DNA from: Labedella endophytica | GTDB taxonomy: Bacteria; Actinomycetota; Actinomycetes; Actinomycetales; Microbacteriaceae | Assembly (NCBI RefSeq): GCF_003990045.1 | Contig: NZ_RZGZ01000002.1 | Span: forward strand, 1,364,001 to 1,428,000 | Direction: 5' to 3' | Length of the DNA: 64,000 bases | Made by a program: the position numbers and the translations under genes | The notes under the pieces: generated by a model | Told to the model about the DNA's origin: nothing | Seen by the model: the letters and a program-made list of their open reading frames with translations, nothing else | The model's database searches: none | In this document: positions 17,298 through 24,567 of the stretch, piece by piece | Layout: every line of letters starts with the position of its first letter | How positions within the stretch are numbered: the stretch's first letter is position 1

Positions 17298-17911
17298 CGA
17301 GCCAGCCGCGCGGACCGTACAAGACCGGCATCGAGTCGCGCCGTCGACTCGTCGAGAACGCGATCCTCGTCTTCGGCGAGCACGGCTACCGCGGCGGATC
17401 ACTCCGCATGATCGCGGAGGCGGTCGGGGCCTCGGCCTCCCAGATCATCAACCTCTTCGGCAGCAAGCACGAGCTCCTCACCGCGGTGCTCGACCGCTGG
17501 GACGAGCAGCAGGTGGGTGAGGAGGCCCGGGAGGGCCTCGCCTACGTCGACACCCTGCGCGAGCGCATCCGCTACAGCCGCGACAACCCCACGTGGGTCG
17601 AGTTCTTCCTCACGCTCGGTTCCGAGGCCACCGGGCAGGGCCACCCGGCGCACGACTACTTCGTCGAGCGCTACGACCACATCACCAATCGCCTCCAGGA
17701 GGAGATCCTGCACGCCGCCGCGAGCGGCGAGATCGCCCCGATGGAGGCCGCGTCCGCGCGCGCCGAGGCCCAGCAGCTCAGCGCCATGATGGACGGCCTC
17801 CAGCTGCAGTGGCTGCTCGACCCGTCCGTCGACCTCGTCGGGACCTTCGACCGCTACCTCGACGTCGTCGTCGAGCGGTGGCGGACGGGGACCGCTCCCG
17901 CGTCCGCCTAG
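17294..17911 (+). CDS. TetR-family transcriptional regulator
   Basis: A 205-residue one-component repressor. The N-terminal HTH is typical: RRRLVENAILVFGEHGYRGG, then MIAEAVGASASQIINLFGSKHELL. The C-terminal ligand domain is helical and rich in Ala and Glu. It overlaps the oxidase gene by four bases and is followed 32 nt later by the isomerase, so it sits inside the sugar-oxidation operon and probably autoregulates it. The inducer is likely the glycoside or a keto product. Confidence 0.9.
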   Translation: MTSQPRGPYKTGIESRRRLVENAILVFGEHGYRGGSLRMIAEAVGASASQIINLFGSKHELLTAVLDRWDEQQVGEEAREGLAYVDTLRERIRYSRDNPTWVEFFLTLGSEATGQGHPAHDYFVERYDHITNRLQEEILHAAASGEIAPMEAASARAEAQQLSAMMDGLQLQWLLDPSVDLVGTFDRYLDVVVERWRTGTAPASA

Positions 17912-17943
17912 ATCCCCGCTCCACCCACTCAGAAAGGTCCGTC

Positions 17944-18810
17944 ATGGCCGTCCAGATCGGAATTCAGCTCTACTCGGTGCGCGACGCCCTCGCCGCCGAC
18001 CCGGAGGCGACGCTCAACGCGCTCGCCGACCTCGGCTTCACTCGCTTCGAGGGCGCCAACCATCGCGCCCGCACCGAGGACGGCATCGGCTTCGGCATCC
18101 CCGCCGACTTCCTCGCCGACATCCAGCGCGAGCGCGGCGTCGAGATCATCGGCTGCCAGATCAACCCGCTCGAACTCGACCGCCTCCCCCAGGTGCTCGA
18201 CTTCCAGGAGAAGATCGGGAACCCGCGCATCGGCTGCGACATCGAGTTCTACCCGTACGGCGACATCGAGTACGTGAAGCGTCGCGCGGAGTTCTTCAAC
18301 GAGGTCGGTCGCCAGTGCGCTGAGCGAGGGATGGGCTTCTTCTACCACAACCATTTCCAGGAGTTCCAGCGCTTCGGCGACCGCACCGTCTACGACATGC
18401 TCCTCGAATACACCGACCCGGAGCTCGTGGCCTTCGAGCTCGACACCTACTGGGCGTACCGCGGCGGTGCCGACCCGCTGCAACTCTTCCGCGACCACGG
18501 CGACCGCTTCGTCATGATCCACCAGAAGGACTTCCCGAAGGACCACCACCAGCCGCTCGACGTCTTCGACGGGGTCCTCGCAGCCGACGCCACGATCACG
18601 ATGAAGACGTTCGACGAGGTCGTGAAGCCCGACGGCTTCACCGAGGTGGGCACGGGCACGCTCCCCATCCAGGAGATCATCGACGCCGTCGACACGCTCC
18701 CGAACTTCAAGTACGTGCTCCTCGAGCAGGACTACGCGCCGGGCCTCGAGCTCGACTCGGTGACGATCAGCCGCGACGCCTTCACGCGCTACGCCAACGT
18801 CGACTGGTGA
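17944..18810 (+). CDS. Sugar-phosphate isomerase/epimerase-family protein
   Basis: A 288-residue TIM barrel of the AP-endonuclease-2-like family. Candidate metal ligands are in FFYHNHFQEF, AFELDTYWAYRGG and FVMIHQKDFPK. The ATG at 17944 has AAGG 8 nt before it. It is not closely similar in sequence to the 14912-15673 protein, but the two share the fold. Placed with a 3- or 2-oxidising GMC enzyme and TetR regulator, it may act on the oxidised keto-glycoside (isomerisation or beta-elimination), as in known C-glycoside catabolic clusters. This is inference from context. Confidence 0.85.
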   Translation: MAVQIGIQLYSVRDALAADPEATLNALADLGFTRFEGANHRARTEDGIGFGIPADFLADIQRERGVEIIGCQINPLELDRLPQVLDFQEKIGNPRIGCDIEFYPYGDIEYVKRRAEFFNEVGRQCAERGMGFFYHNHFQEFQRFGDRTVYDMLLEYTDPELVAFELDTYWAYRGGADPLQLFRDHGDRFVMIHQKDFPKDHHQPLDVFDGVLAADATITMKTFDEVVKPDGFTEVGTGTLPIQEIIDAVDTLPNFKYVLLEQDYAPGLELDSVTISRDAFTRYANVDW

Positions 18811-18837
18811 GCTGACGCGACGGGTGAACTGACACGA

Positions 18838-18870
18838 CGACGGGGCGGCGCCAACGGCACCGCCCCGTCG
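18838..18870. terminator. Bidirectional hairpin terminator
   Basis: An 11-bp perfect GC stem (CGACGGGGCGG / CCGCCCCGTCG, loop 11 nt) lies between the convergent isomerase and epimerase genes, ending 2 nt from the latter's stop. It can serve both transcripts. Confidence 0.8.
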
Positions 18871-18872
18871 CC

Positions 18873-19868
18873 CTACACGGAGGCGGCGTGCGCAGCCAAT
18901 CGGTCGAAGAGCGCGTCGAGCTCGGGGTCGACCTGCTGGAGCTCTGGGTGGGTGTCGTAGTGGGCCAGGATCCGGCGAGCACCCTCGTCGAAGGTGATGG
19001 TCGTGCGGAACGCCGGCGACAACTCACGCACCCTCGTCGCGTCGAACACGACCGAGTGGGTCCTGTCGCCCAGCAGACCGGGGCCGAGGTCGGGCGCTGC
19101 CGCCGCGATCGTGTCACTCGCGACGTGGACGAGGTCGGGGGCGTCGACTCCCGCGGCGTCGGCGAGCCAGCGGTAGATCTGATCCCATGTGGGTGCATGG
19201 GAACCGGTGATCGTGAACGCCTCGCCGATCGCCGCGGGGTTGCCGAGGAGCCCCGTGAAGCCGACCGCGAAATCGTCGCTGTGGGTGAGCGTCCAGAGGC
19301 TGGATCCGTCGCCGTGCACGATGACGGGTCGTCCGGCACGCATCCGCGCGATGTCGGTCCAGCCGCCGAGGGTCGGCAGCAGGGTGTCGTCATAGGTGTG
19401 CGACGGGCGCACGATGGTGACGGGCAGCCCGCGGTCGCGGTGGGCCGCGACCAGCAGATCTTCGCACGCGATCTTGTCGCGCGAATACTGCCAGAACGGG
19501 TTCCGCAGCGGAGTGGACTCGGTGATCGGCAGGCGACGCGGCGGCTTCTCGTAGGCCGAGGCGGAGCTGATGAAGATGTACTGCCCGGCTCGCTCGCCGA
19601 CCGTCGCGAGGACCGTCTCGACGTGCGCGGGCACGAAGGAGAGGAAGTCGGCCACGACGTCGTACGGGCGCTCTCCGACGACGGCGGAGACAGCATCCGC
19701 GTCTCGGACGTCGGCGCGGAGCTCGCGCACACCCTCGGGAAGAGGGCGAGCGCTGCGCCCCCGGTTCAGGACCGACACCTCGTGCCCGGCGGCCACCGCC
19801 GCGCGGACGCACGCGGTACTGATCACGCCGGAACCACCGATGAACAGGATGCGTCGTCGCAGAGTCAT
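18873..19868 (-). CDS. NAD-dependent epimerase/dehydratase
   Basis: A 331-residue short-chain-type (extended SDR) protein. The N-terminal nucleotide motif is FIGGSGVIS. The catalytic region shows FISSASAYEKPP and a YSRDK motif (YxxxK). An extended C-terminal substrate domain follows. The family contains UDP-sugar epimerases, mRNA-binding-like plant homologues and isoflavone-reductase-like enzymes; the substrate cannot be named. It is convergent with the sugar cluster and divergent from the heliorhodopsin-like gene, 76 nt away. It is probably monocistronic. Confidence 0.87.
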   Translation of the reverse strand: MTLRRRILFIGGSGVISTACVRAAVAAGHEVSVLNRGRSARPLPEGVRELRADVRDADAVSAVVGERPYDVVADFLSFVPAHVETVLATVGERAGQYIFISSASAYEKPPRRLPITESTPLRNPFWQYSRDKIACEDLLVAAHRDRGLPVTIVRPSHTYDDTLLPTLGGWTDIARMRAGRPVIVHGDGSSLWTLTHSDDFAVGFTGLLGNPAAIGEAFTITGSHAPTWDQIYRWLADAAGVDAPDLVHVASDTIAAAAPDLGPGLLGDRTHSVVFDATRVRELSPAFRTTITFDEGARRILAHYDTHPELQQVDPELDALFDRLAAHAASV

Positions 19869-19944
19869 GCGTCGACCCTAGTCGCGCCAGGCACCACGGG
19901 ACAGGGGCCGCCGGAAAGGCCGAGGCGAGCGATAACGTCGGAGC

Positions 19945-20643
19945 ATGGCTCCGACATCCTCGCGCACCGCGAACCGTCGGGCGAGCTTCTGCTATGCGGC
20001 ACAGGCCGTGGCGCTCGCGGTCGTTCTCATCATCACGACACGCACCTCCGCCCTCCCGGTCGAGGCGAACTTTCGCGACGGCACCCGGCTCCTCACCTCA
20101 CCGATCGGGACGGTCGACCTCGGCTGGGCTCTCGTCGCTGTTCTGCTCGGCGGCGCCGCGACACACGCCCTGGCTGCGGTGTCCGCCACGCACCCGCACG
20201 CCGCGCGGCCCGGCGTCCTCGTCATGGCGGGGTGGTCGCAAGGTCTCGGCATCGTCGTCTTCCTGGTCGCACAGTCGAACGGCATAGTGGATGCCGCGGC
20301 ACTCGTTCCCCTCTTCGCGCTGAGCGCAGGCGCCGTGTGCCTCCTCGCCGTGGACGACGGTTCGGCGACCGGATGGCGCCGGCCCGCCGCGTGGGCCGCC
20401 GTGATCGGAATCGTGCCGTGGGGCGTGATCGCGTTCGCACAGATCGGGGTGACGATCACCCTCGGTTCACCGCCGCTCGGTGTGCGGGTCGTCACGCTCG
20501 CGGCCCTTGCCGTGGCCGCGCTGAGTTGGTGGATCGCCTGGCGCCGCCCGCGCGCGGCGCGACCGACCGACACCGCCATCATGACGGTAGCGGTATCGGT
20601 TCTCGCGTGGGCGCTCGTGGCGCTGAGCGCTCCTGACGCGTGA
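19945..20643 (+). CDS. Heliorhodopsin-like seven-helix protein lacking the retinal lysine
   Basis: A 232-residue membrane protein with seven hydrophobic helices (about 13-32, 57-80, 91-110, 114-136, 148-170, 179-200, 209-229). By eye it aligns with heliorhodopsin 48C12 as recalled: ANR near the N terminus, His74 for His80, LVAQSNGIVDAAAL for LIAQICGIADIVAL, IGIVPW for AGIVPW, and AVSVLAW for AKSALAW in helix 7. In that alignment the Schiff-base Lys241 is Val217 (GTA) and the counterion Glu107 is Gly96 (GGG). Both losses imply it does not bind retinal. The frame is intact, so it is not an obvious pseudogene. The ATG at 19945 follows CGGAG very closely; a purine-rich GAGGCGAG lies further upstream. 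It is divergent from the epimerase gene. Function is unknown. Confidence 0.75.
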   Translation: MAPTSSRTANRRASFCYAAQAVALAVVLIITTRTSALPVEANFRDGTRLLTSPIGTVDLGWALVAVLLGGAATHALAAVSATHPHAARPGVLVMAGWSQGLGIVVFLVAQSNGIVDAAALVPLFALSAGAVCLLAVDDGSATGWRRPAAWAAVIGIVPWGVIAFAQIGVTITLGSPPLGVRVVTLAALAVAALSWWIAWRRPRAARPTDTAIMTVAVSVLAWALVALSAPDA

Positions 20644-20693
20644 ACCCACGCGGCGTCCCCAGCGATCCCGATGGCAGGCCGGCCGTGACGGGA

Positions 20694-20732
20694 AAGAACA
20701 AACCCCCGGCAGGCTTCTGCCTGACGAGGGTT
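20694..20732 (-). terminator. Terminator of tRNA-Ser(GCU)
   Basis: On the minus strand a 14-bp stem with one mismatch (AACCCTCGTCAGGC / GCCTGCCGGGGGTT, loop AGAA) is followed by TGTTCTTT, a classical intrinsic terminator. It lies 27 nt downstream of the tRNA. Confidence 0.85.
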
Positions 20733-20758
20733 CCCTCGCGATCGAGGTGGAACATCGG

Positions 20759-20847
20759 CGGAGACGGCGAGATTTGAACTCGCGGTCCCCATAAGGGGAC
20801 TCCACCTTAGCAGGGTGGTGCACTAGGCCGGACTATGCGACGTCTCC
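20759..20847 (-). tRNA. tRNA-Ser (GCU anticodon)
   Basis: An 89-nt class II tRNA. The acceptor pairs GGAGACG with CGTCTCC. The anticodon stem-loop is CCACC-CTGCTAA-GGTGG with anticodon GCT. A long variable arm and the T arm with GTTCAAATC follow. The 3' bases after the discriminator are CCG, so CCA is added after transcription. It lies downstream of the LCP gene pair. Confidence 0.97.
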
Positions 20848-20930
20848 ATGTGTGTCGATCCTGCTGACGCACGGCTACCAGCATAACCCGACCACGGGCG
20901 CGAGCCCAACCAGCCGGCGGAACCGCACGG

Positions 20931-22229
20931 TCAGTTCTTGACGACGCAGCTCTCCTGCGCGGCCGACTGGCCGACGAGGCCCGAGATCACACCGTCGCCG
21001 GGAGGCGTCGTCGCGGTGTCGTCGGGCGTCTCGCCGTCGGCGGGCGGGGCCGTCGCGGGATCCGCGGGCTCCTCGATCTCCGCGGGCTCCTCGGGTGGCG
21101 CGGACTCCTCGGGCGTCGTGTCCTCCACGCCCACGCGGCGCACGTCCGGATCGGACGAGAACGACGCGTCTGCCTTGATGGCGGCCATGAGCTGATCGGC
21201 CGTCTCGGTGCTCGGCACCACGCGGTTCGGGTCGTTCGGGGACTCGCCCACCGGGTACTGCACGAGCTGGATGTTGTCGAGGCCGAGGTTCCGCACCGTC
21301 AGCGCCATCGAGATCATGGTGTTCACGTTGGCGAGGTTGCTCGAGAGCGAGACGCTCTCCGCTGCGACCTTCGCGATGCCGAAGAGCTTCGAGGGATCTC
21401 CGAGGGTTCCGTCACTTTTGAGCTTCTTCACGAGCGACGACATGTACATCTGCTGGAGGGCGATGCGCGACAGGTCGCTGCCGTCACCGACTGCCTTGCG
21501 CGTGCGGAGGAAGGCGAGCGCGTCCTGCCCCTGCACCGTGCTGATGCCCTCGGGGAGGTCGAGCCCGGAATTGCGGTCCGTGATCGGTTCCTGGAGGCAG
21601 ACCTCCACGCCGCCGATCGCGTTGGTGAGCTGCACGACGGAGCCGAAGGTGAACTGCGCGGCGTAGTCGATGTCGATGTCGGTGAGCTCCTCGACGGTGG
21701 CGACGGCGCACGCCAGCCCGCCCTTATTCCCGCCCTTCGGGAACGAGGTGTTGATCATCGCGGCGTACTCGTATCCGCGCGTCTCACCCGTCTCCGGATC
21801 GGTGCATTCGGGGATCGGGATGACGAGGTCGCGGGGGAAGCTCACGACGACAGCACTCTGGTGGTCGTCGGCCACATGCACGAGGAGGTTCACGTCGTTG
21901 AGCGCGACATCGCGTTGGCCGTACAGCGAGGTGTCCTGGCCCGAGTCGTTGTCCGCGCCGATGACGAGCATGTCGAAGCCGCCCTCGAACTCCCCGATCC
22001 CCAGATGAGGCGGGTCGGTCGGCTCCTCGCCTCCCGAGATGTCGACGGAGTTGTCGGAGATCCCGGAGGTGATGTCCCAGAACGCGTACGTGGCTATGGA
22101 CGCCCCGCTCACGAGCACGACGGCGAGCGAGACGGCGATGACGCGGAGGATGGCGGCGAACGGTCCGTTCCGTCGTCCGCGCACGTGTCGTGCGGCGGGG
22201 ATCCGCGAGGGGGATGTCGAACGGGCCAT
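20931..22229 (-). CDS. LytR-CpsA-Psr (LCP) family glycopolymer ligase
   Basis: A 432-residue membrane-anchored enzyme that moves undecaprenyl-linked glycopolymers onto peptidoglycan. A basic N terminus and one membrane helix (about 28-50) precede the LCP domain, with GFDMLVIGADN, the arginine-containing VVSFPRDLVIPIP and ALAFLRTRKAVGDGSDLSRIALQQ. The C-terminal tail is rich in Pro, Glu and Thr and ends in CVVKN. The ATG at 22229 has no strong ribosome site and is 32 nt after the stop of the paralogue, so translation may depend on coupling. The pair probably arose by tandem duplication. Confidence 0.93.
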   Translation of the reverse strand: MARSTSPSRIPAARHVRGRRNGPFAAILRVIAVSLAVVLVSGASIATYAFWDITSGISDNSVDISGGEEPTDPPHLGIGEFEGGFDMLVIGADNDSGQDTSLYGQRDVALNDVNLLVHVADDHQSAVVVSFPRDLVIPIPECTDPETGETRGYEYAAMINTSFPKGGNKGGLACAVATVEELTDIDIDYAAQFTFGSVVQLTNAIGGVEVCLQEPITDRNSGLDLPEGISTVQGQDALAFLRTRKAVGDGSDLSRIALQQMYMSSLVKKLKSDGTLGDPSKLFGIAKVAAESVSLSSNLANVNTMISMALTVRNLGLDNIQLVQYPVGESPNDPNRVVPSTETADQLMAAIKADASFSSDPDVRRVGVEDTTPEESAPPEEPAEIEEPADPATAPPADGETPDDTATTPPGDGVISGLVGQSAAQESCVVKN

Positions 22230-22261
22230 TCGTCGATTTTAGGGGGTGACCGGCGGAAAGC

Positions 22262-23563
22262 TCAGCCGTTGCCCTTGGAGCACGTGTAGTCGCCCGCGGT
22301 CTGGCCCTCGATCGAGCTCGGCAACTCCACCGCTTCGTCGCCCCCGGCGGTCGCCGGCGGAGTGGTCTCGGCCCCGCCATCCTCCGGCGGCGTCGTCTCC
22401 TCGGGCGGCGCCGTCTCCTCGGGCGCGGGCGTCTCGCCCGCCGCGGGGGCGTTCGGGTCCTCGACGGACCCCTCCCCGGTCGTTCCCGTGAGGGTCAGCG
22501 GACGGTCCGCCTTGATCGCGTCGAAGAGCTGGGTGGCGGCGTCGGTGAGCGGGAGCACTCCCTGCTGTCCCCCGCTCGAGCCGTAGGCGTTCGGGTACTG
22601 GACGAAGGAGATCTGCTCGAGGGGGATGTCCTTCATCGCCATGGCGATCGACACCATCGTGTTGATGTTCTGGAGACTCGTGGAGAGCTGCATGTTGCTC
22701 GCGGCGGCCTTCGCGATCCCGAAGAGTTTCGTGGGGTCGGAGAGGGTCTCCGAGCTCTGCAGGGTGCGCGCGAGGGACGAGAGGAAGACCTGCTGGTTGC
22801 TGATGCGGCCGAGGTCCGACCCGTCGCCCACGCCGTGACGGGTGCGGAGGAACTGGAGCGCGTCCTCGCCCTGGAGGTTGTGGGTGCCGGCGTCGAGGTA
22901 CGTCTGGGTGTAGTCGTCCGAGATCGGCTCGGCGACGCACACGTCCACGCCGCCGACGGCGTTCGAGAGGGCGATCACGCCGTTGAACTGCACCTCAGCG
23001 GCGAACGGGATGTCGAGTCCCGTGAGCGCCTCCACCGTGAGGACGGTGCAGGCGAGGCCGCCGTAGGAGAGCGTCGTATTGATCTTCTGGGACGACATCG
23101 CGTTGTACGTTCCCGACCCGTCCACTTTCGGGCACTCGGGGATCGGGACGAACAGGTCGCGGGGGAACGAGACGACGGAGGCGCTCGAGTGGTCCTCGGA
23201 GATGTGGAGGAGCATCGTGACGTCGTTCAAGACGCCCGTCTCCTTGTCCGGGTCGCCGTACGCGTCGCCCTGTCCCTGTCGACTGTCGCTCCCCACGAGG
23301 AGGAGGTTCACCCCGCCCTCGATCGCGTCGATGTTGGGGACCGACCCGTCCTGGCCCGCGAGGGTCACGGCCGGCTTCACGCTCGACGCGACGTCCCACA
23401 GCGCGTACGCCGCCACGGCCCCGCCGCTCACGAGCACCACGGCGAGGGCGCCGGAGACGACCTTGAGCGCCGTCACGACCGCGCTGCGACCGCGGCGTCG
23501 CGCGTGCCGGATGATCGTGCGGTCGGTGGCGACGCGTCGGGACGACCGGGGGCTTTCGCTCAC
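22262..23563 (-). CDS. LytR-CpsA-Psr (LCP) family glycopolymer ligase
   Basis: A 433-residue paralogue of the gene below it. The order is the same: basic N terminus (RRRGRSAVVTALK), one membrane helix, then the LCP domain with GVNLLLVGSDSR, VVSFPRDLFVPIPEC and ALQFLRTRHGVGDGSDLGRISNQQ. A Pro/Glu/Thr-rich tail ends in YTCSKGNG. I chose the GTG at 23563, which has GGGAGAGG 8 nt upstream; the frame stays open to 23749 but runs into the tRNA gene. Both paralogues keep the conserved Arg and Asp residues, so both should be active, possibly with different glycopolymers or acceptors. Confidence 0.92.
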   Translation of the reverse strand: MSESPRSSRRVATDRTIIRHARRRGRSAVVTALKVVSGALAVVLVSGGAVAAYALWDVASSVKPAVTLAGQDGSVPNIDAIEGGVNLLLVGSDSRQGQGDAYGDPDKETGVLNDVTMLLHISEDHSSASVVSFPRDLFVPIPECPKVDGSGTYNAMSSQKINTTLSYGGLACTVLTVEALTGLDIPFAAEVQFNGVIALSNAVGGVDVCVAEPISDDYTQTYLDAGTHNLQGEDALQFLRTRHGVGDGSDLGRISNQQVFLSSLARTLQSSETLSDPTKLFGIAKAAASNMQLSTSLQNINTMVSIAMAMKDIPLEQISFVQYPNAYGSSGGQQGVLPLTDAATQLFDAIKADRPLTLTGTTGEGSVEDPNAPAAGETPAPEETAPPEETTPPEDGGAETTPPATAGGDEAVELPSSIEGQTAGDYTCSKGNG

Positions 23564-23704
23564 AGGGGTGCCTCTCCCATCGCGCAGATGCGCGGCTCGG
23601 ATTCCGGGATGCGTCGGAACGGAGCAGTAGTGCACCGGACCGAGGTCGTGCTGATGGAGCGGGTGCCTCGCGGTGCTCGCACACCCTCCATCAGAGGCGC
23701 TCCC

Positions 23705-23792
23705 TGGCGGAGGGCGTGGGATTCGAACCCACGAGACATTTCTGCCCACCAGTTTTCAAGACTGGCTCCATCGGCCGCTCGGACAGCCCTCC
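23705..23792 (-). tRNA. tRNA-Ser (UGA anticodon)
   Basis: An 88-nt class II tRNA with encoded CCA. The acceptor pairs GGAGGGC with GCCCTCC. The anticodon stem-loop is CCAGT-CTTGAAA-ACTGG, anticodon TGA. The T arm contains GGTTCGAATCC. It lies 141 nt upstream of the LCP pair on the same strand. Confidence 0.97.
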
Positions 23793-23957
23793 TGGTGATC
23801 GATCGTGCAAGCACAACCGAGACACGAGTGTATCCGATGCGGTTCCGGCGAGTCTGCCAGCGCGATCTGGGAGCGCCCTGAAACATCCCCCGATCTGGGG
23901 GAATCGCGCGCCCTGCCGGCCAGGGCACTCCACCCGCCCCGTCTGCCATCCGAGTGG

Positions 23958-24080
23958 ACGCGAAACGTCGCCATGTGCCCTCCCACACGACACAACGCGT
24001 CCACCCGAACCCCGGCCACTCCTCGACCGAACGCGAAGCGTCGCCACGCCCCCTCCCACACGACACAACGCGTCCACCCG
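23958..24080. repeat. Two 50-bp direct repeats in a gene-free stretch
   Basis: Copies at 23958-24007 and 24031-24080 (period 73) share ACGCGAA-CGTCGCCA, then CCCTCCCACACGACACAACG and CGTCCACCCG, differing only in a few central bases. In the first copy the ends GTGGACGCG and CGCGTCCAC are inverted, so a hairpin can form. They occupy the 373-bp stretch 23793-24165 between tRNA-Ser(UGA) and the acetyltransferase stop, where I see no gene. Two units are too few, and spaced wrongly, for a CRISPR. Confidence 0.8.
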
Positions 24081-24165
24081 CGCGACTTGTGGCACGGCCC
24101 GGTCCACCGCGTGGGGAGACGGAGGGATTCTGAGCGCGCCGGCCGGGGAGCGCGGTACGACGGGA

Positions 24166-24456
24166 TCAGCGCGAGACGAGCAGGTGAGCGCGTTCCGGGT
24201 GGGCGGCGAACCAGTCGGCGACGTACCAGCACATCGGGATGACGGCGCGGTCGCCGGCCTTCTCGACGTCGTCGACCGCGAAGGCCGTGAGCTCGCCGGC
24301 GTAGCCGTTGCCACGGAAGGGCAGGTTCGTGAAGGCGCGGGTGAACGAGACGGTGCGGCCGTCGTCGCGGTAGTCGAGGGCGCTCACGATGACGCCGCCG
24401 CGTCGCATCGTGTACCGGGAGGCGTCGCGTTCGTTCGCGAACTCGGTCGTGGTCAT
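24166..24456 (-). CDS. Small GNAT-family acetyltransferase (COG2388/NATD1-like)
   Basis: A 96-residue minimal N-acetyltransferase. The core shows SRYTMRRGGVIVSALDYR, then the acetyl-CoA loop FRGNGYAGELTAFAVDDV and the tail WYVADWFAAHPE, the standard arrangement of this short GNAT group. The ATG at 24456 (MTTTEFANERD) was preferred to an upstream ATG at 24489, which would add 11 unconserved residues. It lies downstream of the siderophore importer operon, separated by a hairpin, so it is probably its own unit. Its substrate is unknown. Confidence 0.82.
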   Translation of the reverse strand: MTTTEFANERDASRYTMRRGGVIVSALDYRDDGRTVSFTRAFTNLPFRGNGYAGELTAFAVDDVEKAGDRAVIPMCWYVADWFAAHPERAHLLVSR

Positions 24457-24497
24457 CCCTCCATTCTGCGCCTGCGCTGCCCCATTCATCGCGGAAG

Positions 24498-24545
24498 TGC
24501 GGACTTCCGCCCCCGATGGGCTCCGGAGAGGGCCGAAGTCCGCAC
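24498..24545. terminator. 16-bp inverted repeat after the siderophore operon
   Basis: GTGCGGACTTCCGCCC (24498-24513) and GGGCCGAAGTCCGCAC (24530-24545) pair with one mismatch around a 16-nt loop. The hairpin starts 23 nt past the ATPase stop, so it should end the iron-uptake transcript. Confidence 0.7.
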
Positions 24546-24567
24546 GTCGCGGAAGGAAGGGACGGGG

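Noticed and set aside
19869-20758. Retinal or carotenoid genes beside the heliorhodopsin-like gene
   Set aside because: The neighbours are an SDR epimerase and tRNA/LCP genes. No blh, crt or brp gene occurs in the window, in line with a retinal-free protein.
23958-24080. CRISPR array
   Set aside because: There are only two units, with a 23-bp spacer and 50-bp repeats, and no cas gene. Inverted ends within the unit point to a hairpin repeat.
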